DNA of 33,248 nucleotides from Planctomycetaceae bacterium (lineage in GTDB: Bacteria; Planctomycetota; Planctomycetia; Pirellulales; UBA1268), in the NCBI GenBank assembly GCA_018694455.1, contig JABHNP010000069.1, forward strand, positions 1 to 33,248, read 5' to 3'. The notes under the pieces are model-generated. The model was not told the DNA's origin and did no database searches. It saw only the letters and a list, made by a program, of their open reading frames with translations. A program made the position numbers and the translations under genes. Shown in pieces: positions 9,482-17,638 of the stretch (position 1 is the first letter of the stretch; each line of letters starts with the position of its first letter).

Positions 9482-10624
9482 TCACCCCCCGTTCATAACA
9501 GTGCGTGTTGGCAAAGTAAATTCTGGCAATCTGACGATTTCGCCACCTTTCAGCGCTGATTCATGAGCACAGATACCAACACTTGTCCAATTGGCACTCG
9601 TGAGTGCATTTGGCCAGGGATCACGATCCGTAAGAATTGACGTCACAAATTCATGAATAAGATGCGGATGCGAACCCCCGTGACCACCACCTTGCAAAAA
9701 CGAGAGATGATCTGCGTCGTGAATTTCCTGCGGAAGGGTAAACCTTCGAATCGATTCAGGAAGAAGGTGAGCATAGTCGGGAGCTTCTATTTTTTCTGGA
9801 ATCTCTGGCTCTGGCTTTTTGGCTGTATGAATAACGTGGGGCTCATTTTCAACTAATGTCCACTCAAAACTTTTTTTCGTTCCATAGACATCAAAACTCT
9901 CACGGTATTGCCTTGCGACGTCGTACAGACATCTCCAAACATGTGCCGTCAGATCACTATCTCGGAGTTTGATATGGCATGATTCAACAGCGAATTGATT
10001 CCCAGACTTTTTGGCAATGTCTTCACGCACCGTACCTGAACCAAAACAACTTACATACTCAGCAAAATCATCGAGTAACCCAAGGCACGGGCTTACAACA
10101 TGAGTGGCGTAGTGCATTGGGATCATGCGTTCCCAATAATCCGGCCATCCATCCATATCCTGAGGATGCGACGCTGCTACATGTTGAATTTTCCCGAGCT
10201 CACCTTTTTCACAGAGCTCTTTTATAAAAAGAAATTCTCGGCTGTAGACAACTGTTTCAGCCATCATGTATTTCAGGCCAGTGGTTTGTACCTTTTCAAC
10301 AATCTGACGACATTCTTCAATCGTTGTTGCCATAGGCACAGTACACATCACGTGCTTCCCTGCATCGAGTGCTTTGAGTGACATCCATGCATGGTCAGGG
10401 ATTGGACTATTGATATGAACAAAGTCGATGTCTTTGTCTGCAAGGACATCGTCATAACTCGTATATCGTTTTTCAATACCGAATTGATCGGCGACTGCGT
10501 TCAGTTCAGTTTCGTTCCGACGACAGACGGCAGCAACGTTTGCATTGGGGTGCGATTGATATATCGGTATAAACTCAGCACCAAAGCCGAGACCAATCAT
10601 GGCAACTTGTACGGTATCCGACAT
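9482..10624 (-). CDS. Gfo/Idh/MocA family oxidoreductase (non-canonical EKP motif)
   Basis: ORF from 10666; better start ATG 10624 with GGAG (CACGGAGTGAAAATGTCGG). Rossmann VAMIGLGFGAEFIPIY; DKDIDFVHINSPIPDHAWMSLKALDAGKHVMCTVPMATTIEE. Confidence 0.9.
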   Translation of the reverse strand: MSDTVQVAMIGLGFGAEFIPIYQSHPNANVAAVCRRNETELNAVADQFGIEKRYTSYDDVLADKDIDFVHINSPIPDHAWMSLKALDAGKHVMCTVPMATTIEECRQIVEKVQTTGLKYMMAETVVYSREFLFIKELCEKGELGKIQHVAASHPQDMDGWPDYWERMIPMHYATHVVSPCLGLLDDFAEYVSCFGSGTVREDIAKKSGNQFAVESCHIKLRDSDLTAHVWRCLYDVARQYRESFDVYGTKKSFEWTLVENEPHVIHTAKKPEPEIPEKIEAPDYAHLLPESIRRFTLPQEIHDADHLSFLQGGGHGGSHPHLIHEFVTSILTDRDPWPNALTSANWTSVGICAHESALKGGEIVRLPEFTLPTRTVMNGG

Positions 10625-10691
10625 TTTCACTCCGTGTTCGCAGATGCATGACTGAAAAGCACCCATTCATGAATCATAAATGCTAGTAAAA

Positions 10692-10710
10692 ACAATATTG
10701 TAGACAATGT
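10692..10710. promoter_or_regulatory. Candidate operator in the divergent oxidoreductase/regulator promoter region
   Basis: Perfect 10-bp palindrome ACAATATTGT (10692-10701), followed by a second ACAAT at 10704 (12-bp repeat spacing). Lies between divergent genes, one of which encodes a DNA-binding regulator. Confidence 0.35.
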
Positions 10711-10775
10711 AATATCGCGCACTCTTACTGAAGTATTTTACCATTTTCACTACCGTTTCTTGCTAAAATTTTCTT

Positions 10776-11921
10776 ATGAAACGATCTGTCGCTCTTGTTA
10801 TTGAAACAAGCAATGAATATGCACGCGGACTCCTTCGCGGCATTCTTCGATACCAGCAAGAGCACGAAAAGTGGACCATCGATTTGCCTGAGCAACATCG
10901 TCGTGCCGACCCGCCTCGTTGGCTTCGCACCTATTCTGGACATGGAATCATAGCGCGAATTGAAACCAAATCGATTGCTCGGGCTGTGCAAGCCACTCAG
11001 CTACCGGCTATCGACGTGAGTTCCGCACGAGAACTGTCCACCCTACCGTGGGTCGAAACCGATGACCGCAAGATTGCGGAACTAGCCGTCCAACACTTTC
11101 TGGAAAGAGGGTTTCGGCATCTCGCTTTCTGTGGCGACGGCTCATTTAATTGGTCCCGCTGGCGTCGCGAGGCGTTCGTAGCCGAGTCAAAAAAAGTCGG
11201 CATCGATGCCCGAGTTTTTGATATAGAAGATGATTCAAGTGGTATGACTTGGCCACATGCTCGCCGGAGACTTATGCGTTGGCTTGTCGAACTACCCGAG
11301 CCATGTGGCTTGATGGCAGCTTATGATTCACTTGCTCGTCGCTTGATTGACTTATGCGCTCAAGCCTCACGGCGAGTCCCCGAATCGATTGCTATTCTAG
11401 GAGTCGATGATGATCCGTTGTTGTGCCAACTTGCCACTCCGCCACTTTCCAGTATCGTCCCTGACTCAGAGGGAGCTGGATACGCAGCCGCCGAACAACT
11501 TGACGCCATCATGTCCGGCAAAAAGATGAAACGTCTCGATACTCTCTTGCCGCCATTGGGTATCGCGACTCGTCAGTCTACCGATACGTTTGCTGTCGAG
11601 GACAATGACGTATCGGTATCCGCACACTATATTCTGGCTCATGCCTGCGAGGGAATCCAGGTTGATGATGTCGTCAAACAAACACAACTCACCCGGCGAG
11701 CTCTTGAAAAACGATTCAAAGACGCACTCGGCAAAACACCCCATGCTTTGATCATCGAAACAAAACTGTCGAAAGCAGAACGGTGTCTTCGAGAAACCGC
11801 CCTGACTCTTGAACAGATTGCAACCCGTTGTGGATTTGAATACTCGGAATACCTGAGCGTCCTCTTCAAGAAACACCGAAACATGACGCCTGGTGTATAT
11901 CGGCAACAACACCGACAATAA
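10776..11921 (+). CDS. XylR-like transcriptional regulator: LacI/periplasmic-type sensor domain plus AraC-type HTH
   Basis: ORF 381 aa; N-term KRSVALVIETSNEYARGLLRGILRYQQEH; SIAILGVDDDPLLCQLATPPLSSIVPDSEGAGYAAAEQLDAIM (PBP1-like); C-term LTRRALEKRFKDALGKTPHALIIETKLSKAERCLRETALTLEQIATRCGFEYSEYLSVLFKKHRNMTPGVYRQQHR (AraC HTH). Confidence 0.95.
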   Translation: MKRSVALVIETSNEYARGLLRGILRYQQEHEKWTIDLPEQHRRADPPRWLRTYSGHGIIARIETKSIARAVQATQLPAIDVSSARELSTLPWVETDDRKIAELAVQHFLERGFRHLAFCGDGSFNWSRWRREAFVAESKKVGIDARVFDIEDDSSGMTWPHARRRLMRWLVELPEPCGLMAAYDSLARRLIDLCAQASRRVPESIAILGVDDDPLLCQLATPPLSSIVPDSEGAGYAAAEQLDAIMSGKKMKRLDTLLPPLGIATRQSTDTFAVEDNDVSVSAHYILAHACEGIQVDDVVKQTQLTRRALEKRFKDALGKTPHALIIETKLSKAERCLRETALTLEQIATRCGFEYSEYLSVLFKKHRNMTPGVYRQQHRQ

Positions 11922-11985
11922 GAATCCGCCAAGTAGATCGACATGACTACCTGTCAACAATGAATGCACGTCATGCAGTCAGCCT

Positions 11986-13428
11986 TCAAGCCGACTGTTC
12001 TTCTACAGATGTCCTGTCGTCTCTGCCCCAGAACAATAACGTGAATGCCACCATGACACCGAGTGCGAATACAGCTGGCACGTACCACAGCTTTGACCAA
12101 TTCACTATGCCATCGGCTGAAGTGCATCGCCCCATCCACCACCCAAATGCTTGTGCACCGATTCCAAGTCCAAAGCCCTGAGTGAGCATCACAACCAGAG
12201 ATTGAGCCTGGCCACGGACCTCAGGCTTTGCCTTCTTATCGGTATAGATCATCCCAGTCACAAAGAAGAAGTCGTAACAGATTCCATGCAGCAGGATGCC
12301 AACAAAGATCGGCAGCGTGAGCATAGGGCCGGTCTGACCAAAGGCAAAGCCCCAGAGTCCATAACGAACAGCCCAGGCCAACATGCCAATCATGAGCATT
12401 TTCTTTACACCGAGTCGAGCAAAACAAAATGGCATAACAAGCATGAAGATAATTTCACTCATCTGCCCAGTACTCATAGCGCCTGTAGTGGAACCGAACA
12501 ACTTCACTCCCATCGCATCAACAAATCCGTACCCTTTTGCGTAGTATCCAGCTAATGGAATACAAACCAGAAAAGACGCGACTGCAAAGATGAAGAATGA
12601 TTTATCTTTGAGTAACGCCCATGCATCGACTCCAAGAACTTTTGATACAGAGATCGACTCCCCCTTGGCAGGTGGAGTTGTTTTTGGAAGGGTCAGGCAA
12701 TACACACCCAAGATTGCAGATGCGATCGCCGCAGCATGAAATATATGAGGAGAATTATCTGAATATTGAATCGTGCTCATCGCCGCAGCGAATGCCTGCT
12801 CCGCTGCACTACTCGCTGCCTGATTACCTCCAGCAGCCGCTTTCGCCTGTTCAAGCTGCGCCATCGCTTGACTGATAACTTTGCCTTCGCCATTAAAAAA
12901 CCGGCATCCCCACATCGCCCAGTTGCCGACGATCCAGCCTATCGTTCCGAGAACACGGACGGTGGGAAAGTCTTTTTCACTGTTGGCGAGATGTTTAAAT
13001 GACAAGCTTGCTGTAAGACCCAAGGTCGGCATGAAGCACAACATGTAGGCAAGAAGGCATAGAATCATCGGCTGCGTGAATTGACTCAGAAAACTATCTG
13101 GTGCACCAGCACTCGCAAGAGTGGGAGCAAGCCAGAGGAGACCAGCGCCCACAATGTTTAAAATCGCGAGTACATGCTCCGTATTCATCAAACGATCACA
13201 GATTAAACCCAGGGTTAGAGGTGCAAGAATTGCAGCGATTGGAGCGACTGTGTAAGCGGCAGCATCAAAGGAACCACCAGGTCCTATCTCCGTCATGCCC
13301 GCATCGTTCAAAAAGCCATACATTGCCACATACCAAGATCCCCAAACAAAAAACTGTAAAAACATCATGACACCCAAGCGTGTCATTGGCAGTCGAACCG
13401 ATGGAGATGTTTTTATTGAATCGCTCAT
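11986..13428 (-). CDS. MFS transporter, nucleoside:H+ symporter (NupG-like)/sugar transporter family
   Basis: ORF 480 aa, many hydrophobic segments; RLGVMMFLQFFVWGSWYVAMYGFL; LLHGICYDFFFVTGMIYTDKKAKPEVRGQAQSLVVMLTQGFGLGIGA. Confidence 0.9.
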   Translation of the reverse strand: MSDSIKTSPSVRLPMTRLGVMMFLQFFVWGSWYVAMYGFLNDAGMTEIGPGGSFDAAAYTVAPIAAILAPLTLGLICDRLMNTEHVLAILNIVGAGLLWLAPTLASAGAPDSFLSQFTQPMILCLLAYMLCFMPTLGLTASLSFKHLANSEKDFPTVRVLGTIGWIVGNWAMWGCRFFNGEGKVISQAMAQLEQAKAAAGGNQAASSAAEQAFAAAMSTIQYSDNSPHIFHAAAIASAILGVYCLTLPKTTPPAKGESISVSKVLGVDAWALLKDKSFFIFAVASFLVCIPLAGYYAKGYGFVDAMGVKLFGSTTGAMSTGQMSEIIFMLVMPFCFARLGVKKMLMIGMLAWAVRYGLWGFAFGQTGPMLTLPIFVGILLHGICYDFFFVTGMIYTDKKAKPEVRGQAQSLVVMLTQGFGLGIGAQAFGWWMGRCTSADGIVNWSKLWYVPAVFALGVMVAFTLLFWGRDDRTSVEEQSA

Positions 13429-13495
13429 AGCAGGACCTTTTTAAAAATTATCTTGTTCGGGATTCATACACTCATGTGGGAACACTATCTTGATT

Positions 13496-13539
13496 TCACC
13501 CCCGCACGGGTGAGCATACGCTGAACAGGTATGCCCACC
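13496..13539. promoter_or_regulatory. Overlapping inverted repeats in the divergent MFS / NagB-fusion intergenic region
   Basis: TCACCC (13496-13501) ... GGGTGA (13508-13513), and GGTGAGCATAC (13509-13519) ... GTATGCCCACC (13529-13539). The two share the GGTGA segment. Confidence 0.45.
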
Positions 13540-13661
13540 AATCACTATCACCGATACCAATCGATGATCACAGACCCAATTTAACCCAACTTTTACTTGC
13601 GAATAGCATCAAAAATGGCAAAATAGAAGAGTTCTTCGGAATCACAGCCATAGGGGACCAT

Positions 13662-15638
13662 ATGCACGCTCGGACAAAAGAAACTCAGTCAAATCCAATT
13701 TATCGGGGTCCTCTTCCACAAATCTCAACCATTGAGAGAGTACCTGTGACTGTTTACGACGAGTCCGGAGACGCCAACCGAGCAATCGCTCGAGAAATAG
13801 CTGCGCTTATTCGTACTCGCTCTGGCAAAAACCAAAAAACTGTGCTCGGCCTTGCAACCGGTAGCACCCCAGTCGGTATTTACGACGAACTCATTCGGCT
13901 CCACACCGAAGAAGAGCTCTCGTTCAAACATGTCATCACATTTAATCTGGATGAATACTGGCCGATGGAGCCAGACGCTCTGCAGAGCTATCACCGGTTC
14001 ATGCGAGAACACCTGTTTGACCACATCGATATTTTGCCCGAGAATATTCATATCCCAAACGGGCAACTAAGCCGTGGAGATGTGACTTCTGCATGTGAAG
14101 AATATGAAGACAAAATACGCGAAGTAGGCGGGATCGATTTACAGCTTCTTGGGATTGGCAGGACTGGACATATTGGATTCAATGAACCTGGAAGTAGTCT
14201 TGAGAGTCGAACACGACTCATCACACTCGACAGCGTCACCCGAGCCGATGCAGCAAGTGATTTCTTTGGCGAATGGAATGTTCCAAGACAAGCTATCACA
14301 ATGGGGGTCGGCTCAATTCTTGATGCTCGCCGAGTTGTCTTACTTGCCTTTGGAGAGCATAAAGCACCAATTGTCCGTCACGCCGTCGAAGATGTTCCAA
14401 ACAGCCATGTCTCCGCAAGTTCTCTCCAGCAACACCCCGACGCTAAGTTTGTTCTTGACCGTTCAGCCGCAGCAAAACTTACTCGCTTTGAGTCTCCTTG
14501 GCTCGTTGCTCCGCTAGAAACAATTGGATTGACGTGGAGTGATAGCCTTACTCAAAAAGCTCTCATCTGGCTTTCATTAAAACTTGGGAAGCCAATTTTA
14601 AAAATCACTGATGAAGACTACAACGAGAACGGACTTCAAGATCTGCTATCAAAACGAGGCCGATCCTACGACATCAACATTGAGGTTTTCCGAACGTTAC
14701 AAGATACAATTACCGGGTGGCCAGGTGGCAAGCCCGGAGAGACCCGAAAAATTCGTGGCTTATCTGATTCAACAAAATCGAAAGAGTTTCCGAAGCGTGT
14801 CGTTGTCTTCAGCCCACACCCAGACGACGATGTCATCAGTATGGGCGGCACCTTCATTCGACTTTGTGAACAAGGACACGAAGTACATGTCGCGTACCAG
14901 ACGAGTGGAAATATTGCTGTCTGGGACGAAACAGCTGATGCTCATATAGATTTCGTTGAAGCGTTCTGCCAAGCCTTTGATGCCGGAAAGAAAACAACTG
15001 AGATTGCTGAAAAGATTAGGCATTTCCTTCGGACAAAAGCGGCAGGCACAGTCGACATTCCCGAACTCCAACATGTGAAGGGACTCATCCGTCGCAGTGA
15101 GGCCAGAGCAGGTGCGCGTCACTCTGGTGTTCAACCGGAACGAATTCATTTCCTTGACCTACCCTTCTATGAAACTGGCCGCGTTCGAAAAAAACCAATT
15201 GGCCCGGATGACATTCAAATTACTGCAGATCTGCTTGATGCAATCAAACCACATCAAATTTACGCAGCTGGCGACCTCTCCGACCCACATGGCACCCATC
15301 GTGTCTGCCTGAGTGCGGTCTTCCAAGCAATGGAAAGCCTTGTCGATCGAGAATGGGCTCAAGCCTGTGAAATCTGGCTCTATCGTGGTGCTTGGCAAGA
15401 ATGGGAACCACACGAAATTGATATGGCCGTTCCATTGTCTCCTGAAGAAGTTGAGCGAAAGAGAATGGCAATTTTCAAACACGAAAGCCAAAAAGATCGT
15501 GCTCTTTTTCCAGGACCAACAGACTCTCGAGAATTCTGGCAGCGAGCAGAGGATCGAAATAGAGAGACTGCTCGACTCTACGACAAACTTGGATTACCCG
15601 AATATGAGGCGATTGAAGGTTTTGTGCTCCATCGCTAA
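13662..15638 (+). CDS. Glucosamine-6-phosphate deaminase-like (NagB/6PGL fold) fused to PIG-L/LmbE-type deacetylase
   Basis: ORF 658 aa; N-half TVLGLATGSTPVGIYDELIRLH, VITFNLDEYWPM, LLGIGRTGHIGFNEPGSSLESRTRLITL; C-half RVVVFSPHPDDDVISMGGTFIRLCEQGHEVHVAYQTSG ... AAGDLSDPHGTHRVCL (PIG-L metal motifs). Confidence 0.93.
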   Translation: MHARTKETQSNPIYRGPLPQISTIERVPVTVYDESGDANRAIAREIAALIRTRSGKNQKTVLGLATGSTPVGIYDELIRLHTEEELSFKHVITFNLDEYWPMEPDALQSYHRFMREHLFDHIDILPENIHIPNGQLSRGDVTSACEEYEDKIREVGGIDLQLLGIGRTGHIGFNEPGSSLESRTRLITLDSVTRADAASDFFGEWNVPRQAITMGVGSILDARRVVLLAFGEHKAPIVRHAVEDVPNSHVSASSLQQHPDAKFVLDRSAAAKLTRFESPWLVAPLETIGLTWSDSLTQKALIWLSLKLGKPILKITDEDYNENGLQDLLSKRGRSYDINIEVFRTLQDTITGWPGGKPGETRKIRGLSDSTKSKEFPKRVVVFSPHPDDDVISMGGTFIRLCEQGHEVHVAYQTSGNIAVWDETADAHIDFVEAFCQAFDAGKKTTEIAEKIRHFLRTKAAGTVDIPELQHVKGLIRRSEARAGARHSGVQPERIHFLDLPFYETGRVRKKPIGPDDIQITADLLDAIKPHQIYAAGDLSDPHGTHRVCLSAVFQAMESLVDREWAQACEIWLYRGAWQEWEPHEIDMAVPLSPEEVERKRMAIFKHESQKDRALFPGPTDSREFWQRAEDRNRETARLYDKLGLPEYEAIEGFVLHR

Positions 15639-15702
15639 ATCACTGCTGAAATTCTCATTTAGAGGAATTTCACTCCGATAGATATGCCTGAACTCGACAG
15701 TC

Positions 15703-15764
15703 GGCCCTTCGAAACGAAGGCCTCCCTTACCTGTTGCTGACAAATAGTTTGTCCTACCAGCAAC
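15703..15764. terminator. Tandem stem-loops between convergent genes, candidate bidirectional terminator region
   Basis: CTTCG-AAA-CGAAG (15707-15719) with partial GGCC/GCC extension, then GTTGCTG (15733-15739) ... CAGCAAC (15758-15764) containing ACAAA-TAG-TTTGT (15740-15752). No strong U-tract. Confidence 0.4.
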
Positions 15765-15860
15765 GTCATGAACGTTTACCTCGCCCTACGGCTGACCCGA
15801 CAGCTGAATGGAACATTGGAAACCCAGCAGGCCAAGCCTGATATAAAACCACGAACATGC

Positions 15861-16904
15861 TTACGAGAATGGCTGTGGGGCCACAGGCTGTCCGCCGTTA
15901 TTGGCACTCTGGTCAGCAGCAAAAATCACTTCAAAGGTTCTGGCTGCATCAGAAAAACTTGTCAGAGGCATTTCCTCACCGCGATCAAGTGCATTAAAAA
16001 ACGCTTGGAACTGAGTCTGATACGGATGATCACTCACATCACCAGAGTCACACATCTTCATTGTCAATCGATGCCAGGCATTCCGTTCCTTGGATAGCTT
16101 CATCGAGGTAAAACGATCATCTAAAACGCTTCCCTCACTTCCAACAAGATGCGTATGGAAATAGTAAGGCTGCAAACAATCAACAATAGCTGCTGTCTTC
16201 CCCAGAGCACCGTTTGCAAATTTTACAAGCGTCACGCTCGATGTGTCGTATTCATATGAATCGAATGTTGGACTCGTTGTTTTCGTGCTCATGCTCGTAA
16301 CACTTTCAACTGCTTGATCTCCCATCATCATGAGGAGCGCATCGAGAGCATGACAACCAGCCGTTAAAAGAGCGCTTCCACCATTACTTTTCCCCGTATT
16401 CCAACGGAACTGACCATACCAAGGCCCGATGCCATGGTAGTAATCAATTTCGCCGTAATGCAGCTGCCCAAGCAATCCGTTCTCAAGCAACTCTTTCGTG
16501 ACCTGCAGTTGTTCAGAATATCGAAGTTCAAAACAGACACAGCCAAAAACACTGTTTGTTTTTACCGCCTTTAGAATGCTGGCTACTTCTTCAGGCGAGT
16601 TCGCCATGGGCTTTTCAAGAATAATATGTTTTTTGGCGTCTGCTGCAGCAATGGCTTGCTCGGCATGTTTACTTGGCAGACCGGTAATGTCGATGACATC
16701 AATTGATGAATCAGCAAGCATGGAATGCAGGTCTTGAAAAACACTGATAGGGCCACCGTGTTGAGCGGTCAACTCGGCAGCATCAAGTTCACGTGTTGAA
16801 CAAACAGCTGTAACCTGACCTTGGTCGGTAGCATTTATTGCCTCAATATGAGCTGTTGCCGCCCAGCCGTACCCAACAACACCAACATTATACTTTTTTG
16901 CCAT
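15861..16904 (-). CDS. Gfo/Idh/MocA family oxidoreductase (canonical EKP)
   Basis: ORF from 16946; likely start ATG 16904 (MAKKYNVGVVGYGWAATAHIEAI, upstream GGGAG). KKHIILEKPMANSPEE; GSALLTAGCHALDALLMMMGD. Confidence 0.92.
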   Translation of the reverse strand: MAKKYNVGVVGYGWAATAHIEAINATDQGQVTAVCSTRELDAAELTAQHGGPISVFQDLHSMLADSSIDVIDITGLPSKHAEQAIAAADAKKHIILEKPMANSPEEVASILKAVKTNSVFGCVCFELRYSEQLQVTKELLENGLLGQLHYGEIDYYHGIGPWYGQFRWNTGKSNGGSALLTAGCHALDALLMMMGDQAVESVTSMSTKTTSPTFDSYEYDTSSVTLVKFANGALGKTAAIVDCLQPYYFHTHLVGSEGSVLDDRFTSMKLSKERNAWHRLTMKMCDSGDVSDHPYQTQFQAFFNALDRGEEMPLTSFSDAARTFEVIFAADQSANNGGQPVAPQPFS

Positions 16905-16979
16905 GAACGAAATTCTCCCTAGGGTTTCAGCGACAGTCTTCACCATACGAGGCAGAAACTCAAGAGCGATAAGATCGCC

Positions 16980-17636
16980 CTAGGGCAATTCTTCAATCAT
17001 CAGGTCTTTGAATTGTACTTCTGCTACGCCGTTCCCATGGATTTGTAAACCAATAATTCCGTCACTTGGTAAGCCCGATTCAACCTCTATATAGTCGACA
17101 GTCTGTATGCCATCGACCCACAATTCAATGTGATTGCCTCTTGCTCGAATCCGGTAGTCGTGCCATTCATCTCTACGAGAGTTTCTCTCGAGGAATGATT
17201 TGGGAGGCCGCGCAAGAAACTTTTTACGTCTGGATTCATCATACAAAGCCCCATCGTGACCAGCGCCAAAGTCAGCCTGATACCCAGCCACCTCATGACT
17301 GCCACGAATTCTTTCACTCCGAAACTGAACACCCGAGTTGATGAACCCTTTGGTACCACTGAGTTTTATACGGAGACTCAAATCAAAATTTGCATAGCGA
17401 TTTATCGTACAGAGAAAATTATTTTTCTCTTGTTTCTTTGATAAAGAACCACCAACAATTTCCTTATTTTCTATACGCCATACGTCATTGATATCGCCTT
17501 CCCATCCATCAAAATTTCCCCCATTAAAAAGGCTGTCTGCAGCGAGCCCAGGAACAACGACCACAGCACAAACAAAAGCATACAGAGAACGAGTGATCCT
17601 GAACCTACAATGGTGCCTGTGAGAATTTCTGACCAT
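16980..17636 (-). CDS. DUF1080 (3-keto-disaccharide hydrolase family) secreted protein
   Basis: ORF 218 aa; SLFNGGNFDGWEGDINDVWRIENKEIVGG, NFDLSLRIKLSGTKGFINSGVQFRSERI, VAGYQADFGAGHDGALYDESRR, DEWHDYRIRARGNHIELWVDGIQTVDYIE, GIIGLQIHGNGVAEVQFKDLMIEEL. Confidence 0.93.
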   Translation of the reverse strand: MVRNSHRHHCRFRITRSLYAFVCAVVVVPGLAADSLFNGGNFDGWEGDINDVWRIENKEIVGGSLSKKQEKNNFLCTINRYANFDLSLRIKLSGTKGFINSGVQFRSERIRGSHEVAGYQADFGAGHDGALYDESRRKKFLARPPKSFLERNSRRDEWHDYRIRARGNHIELWVDGIQTVDYIEVESGLPSDGIIGLQIHGNGVAEVQFKDLMIEELP

Positions 17637-17638
17637 TG

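Noticed and set aside
11466-11969. 167-aa minus-strand ORF antisense to the XylR-like regulator
   Set aside because: The sense strand encodes an intact AraC HTH; the antisense translation shows no domain.
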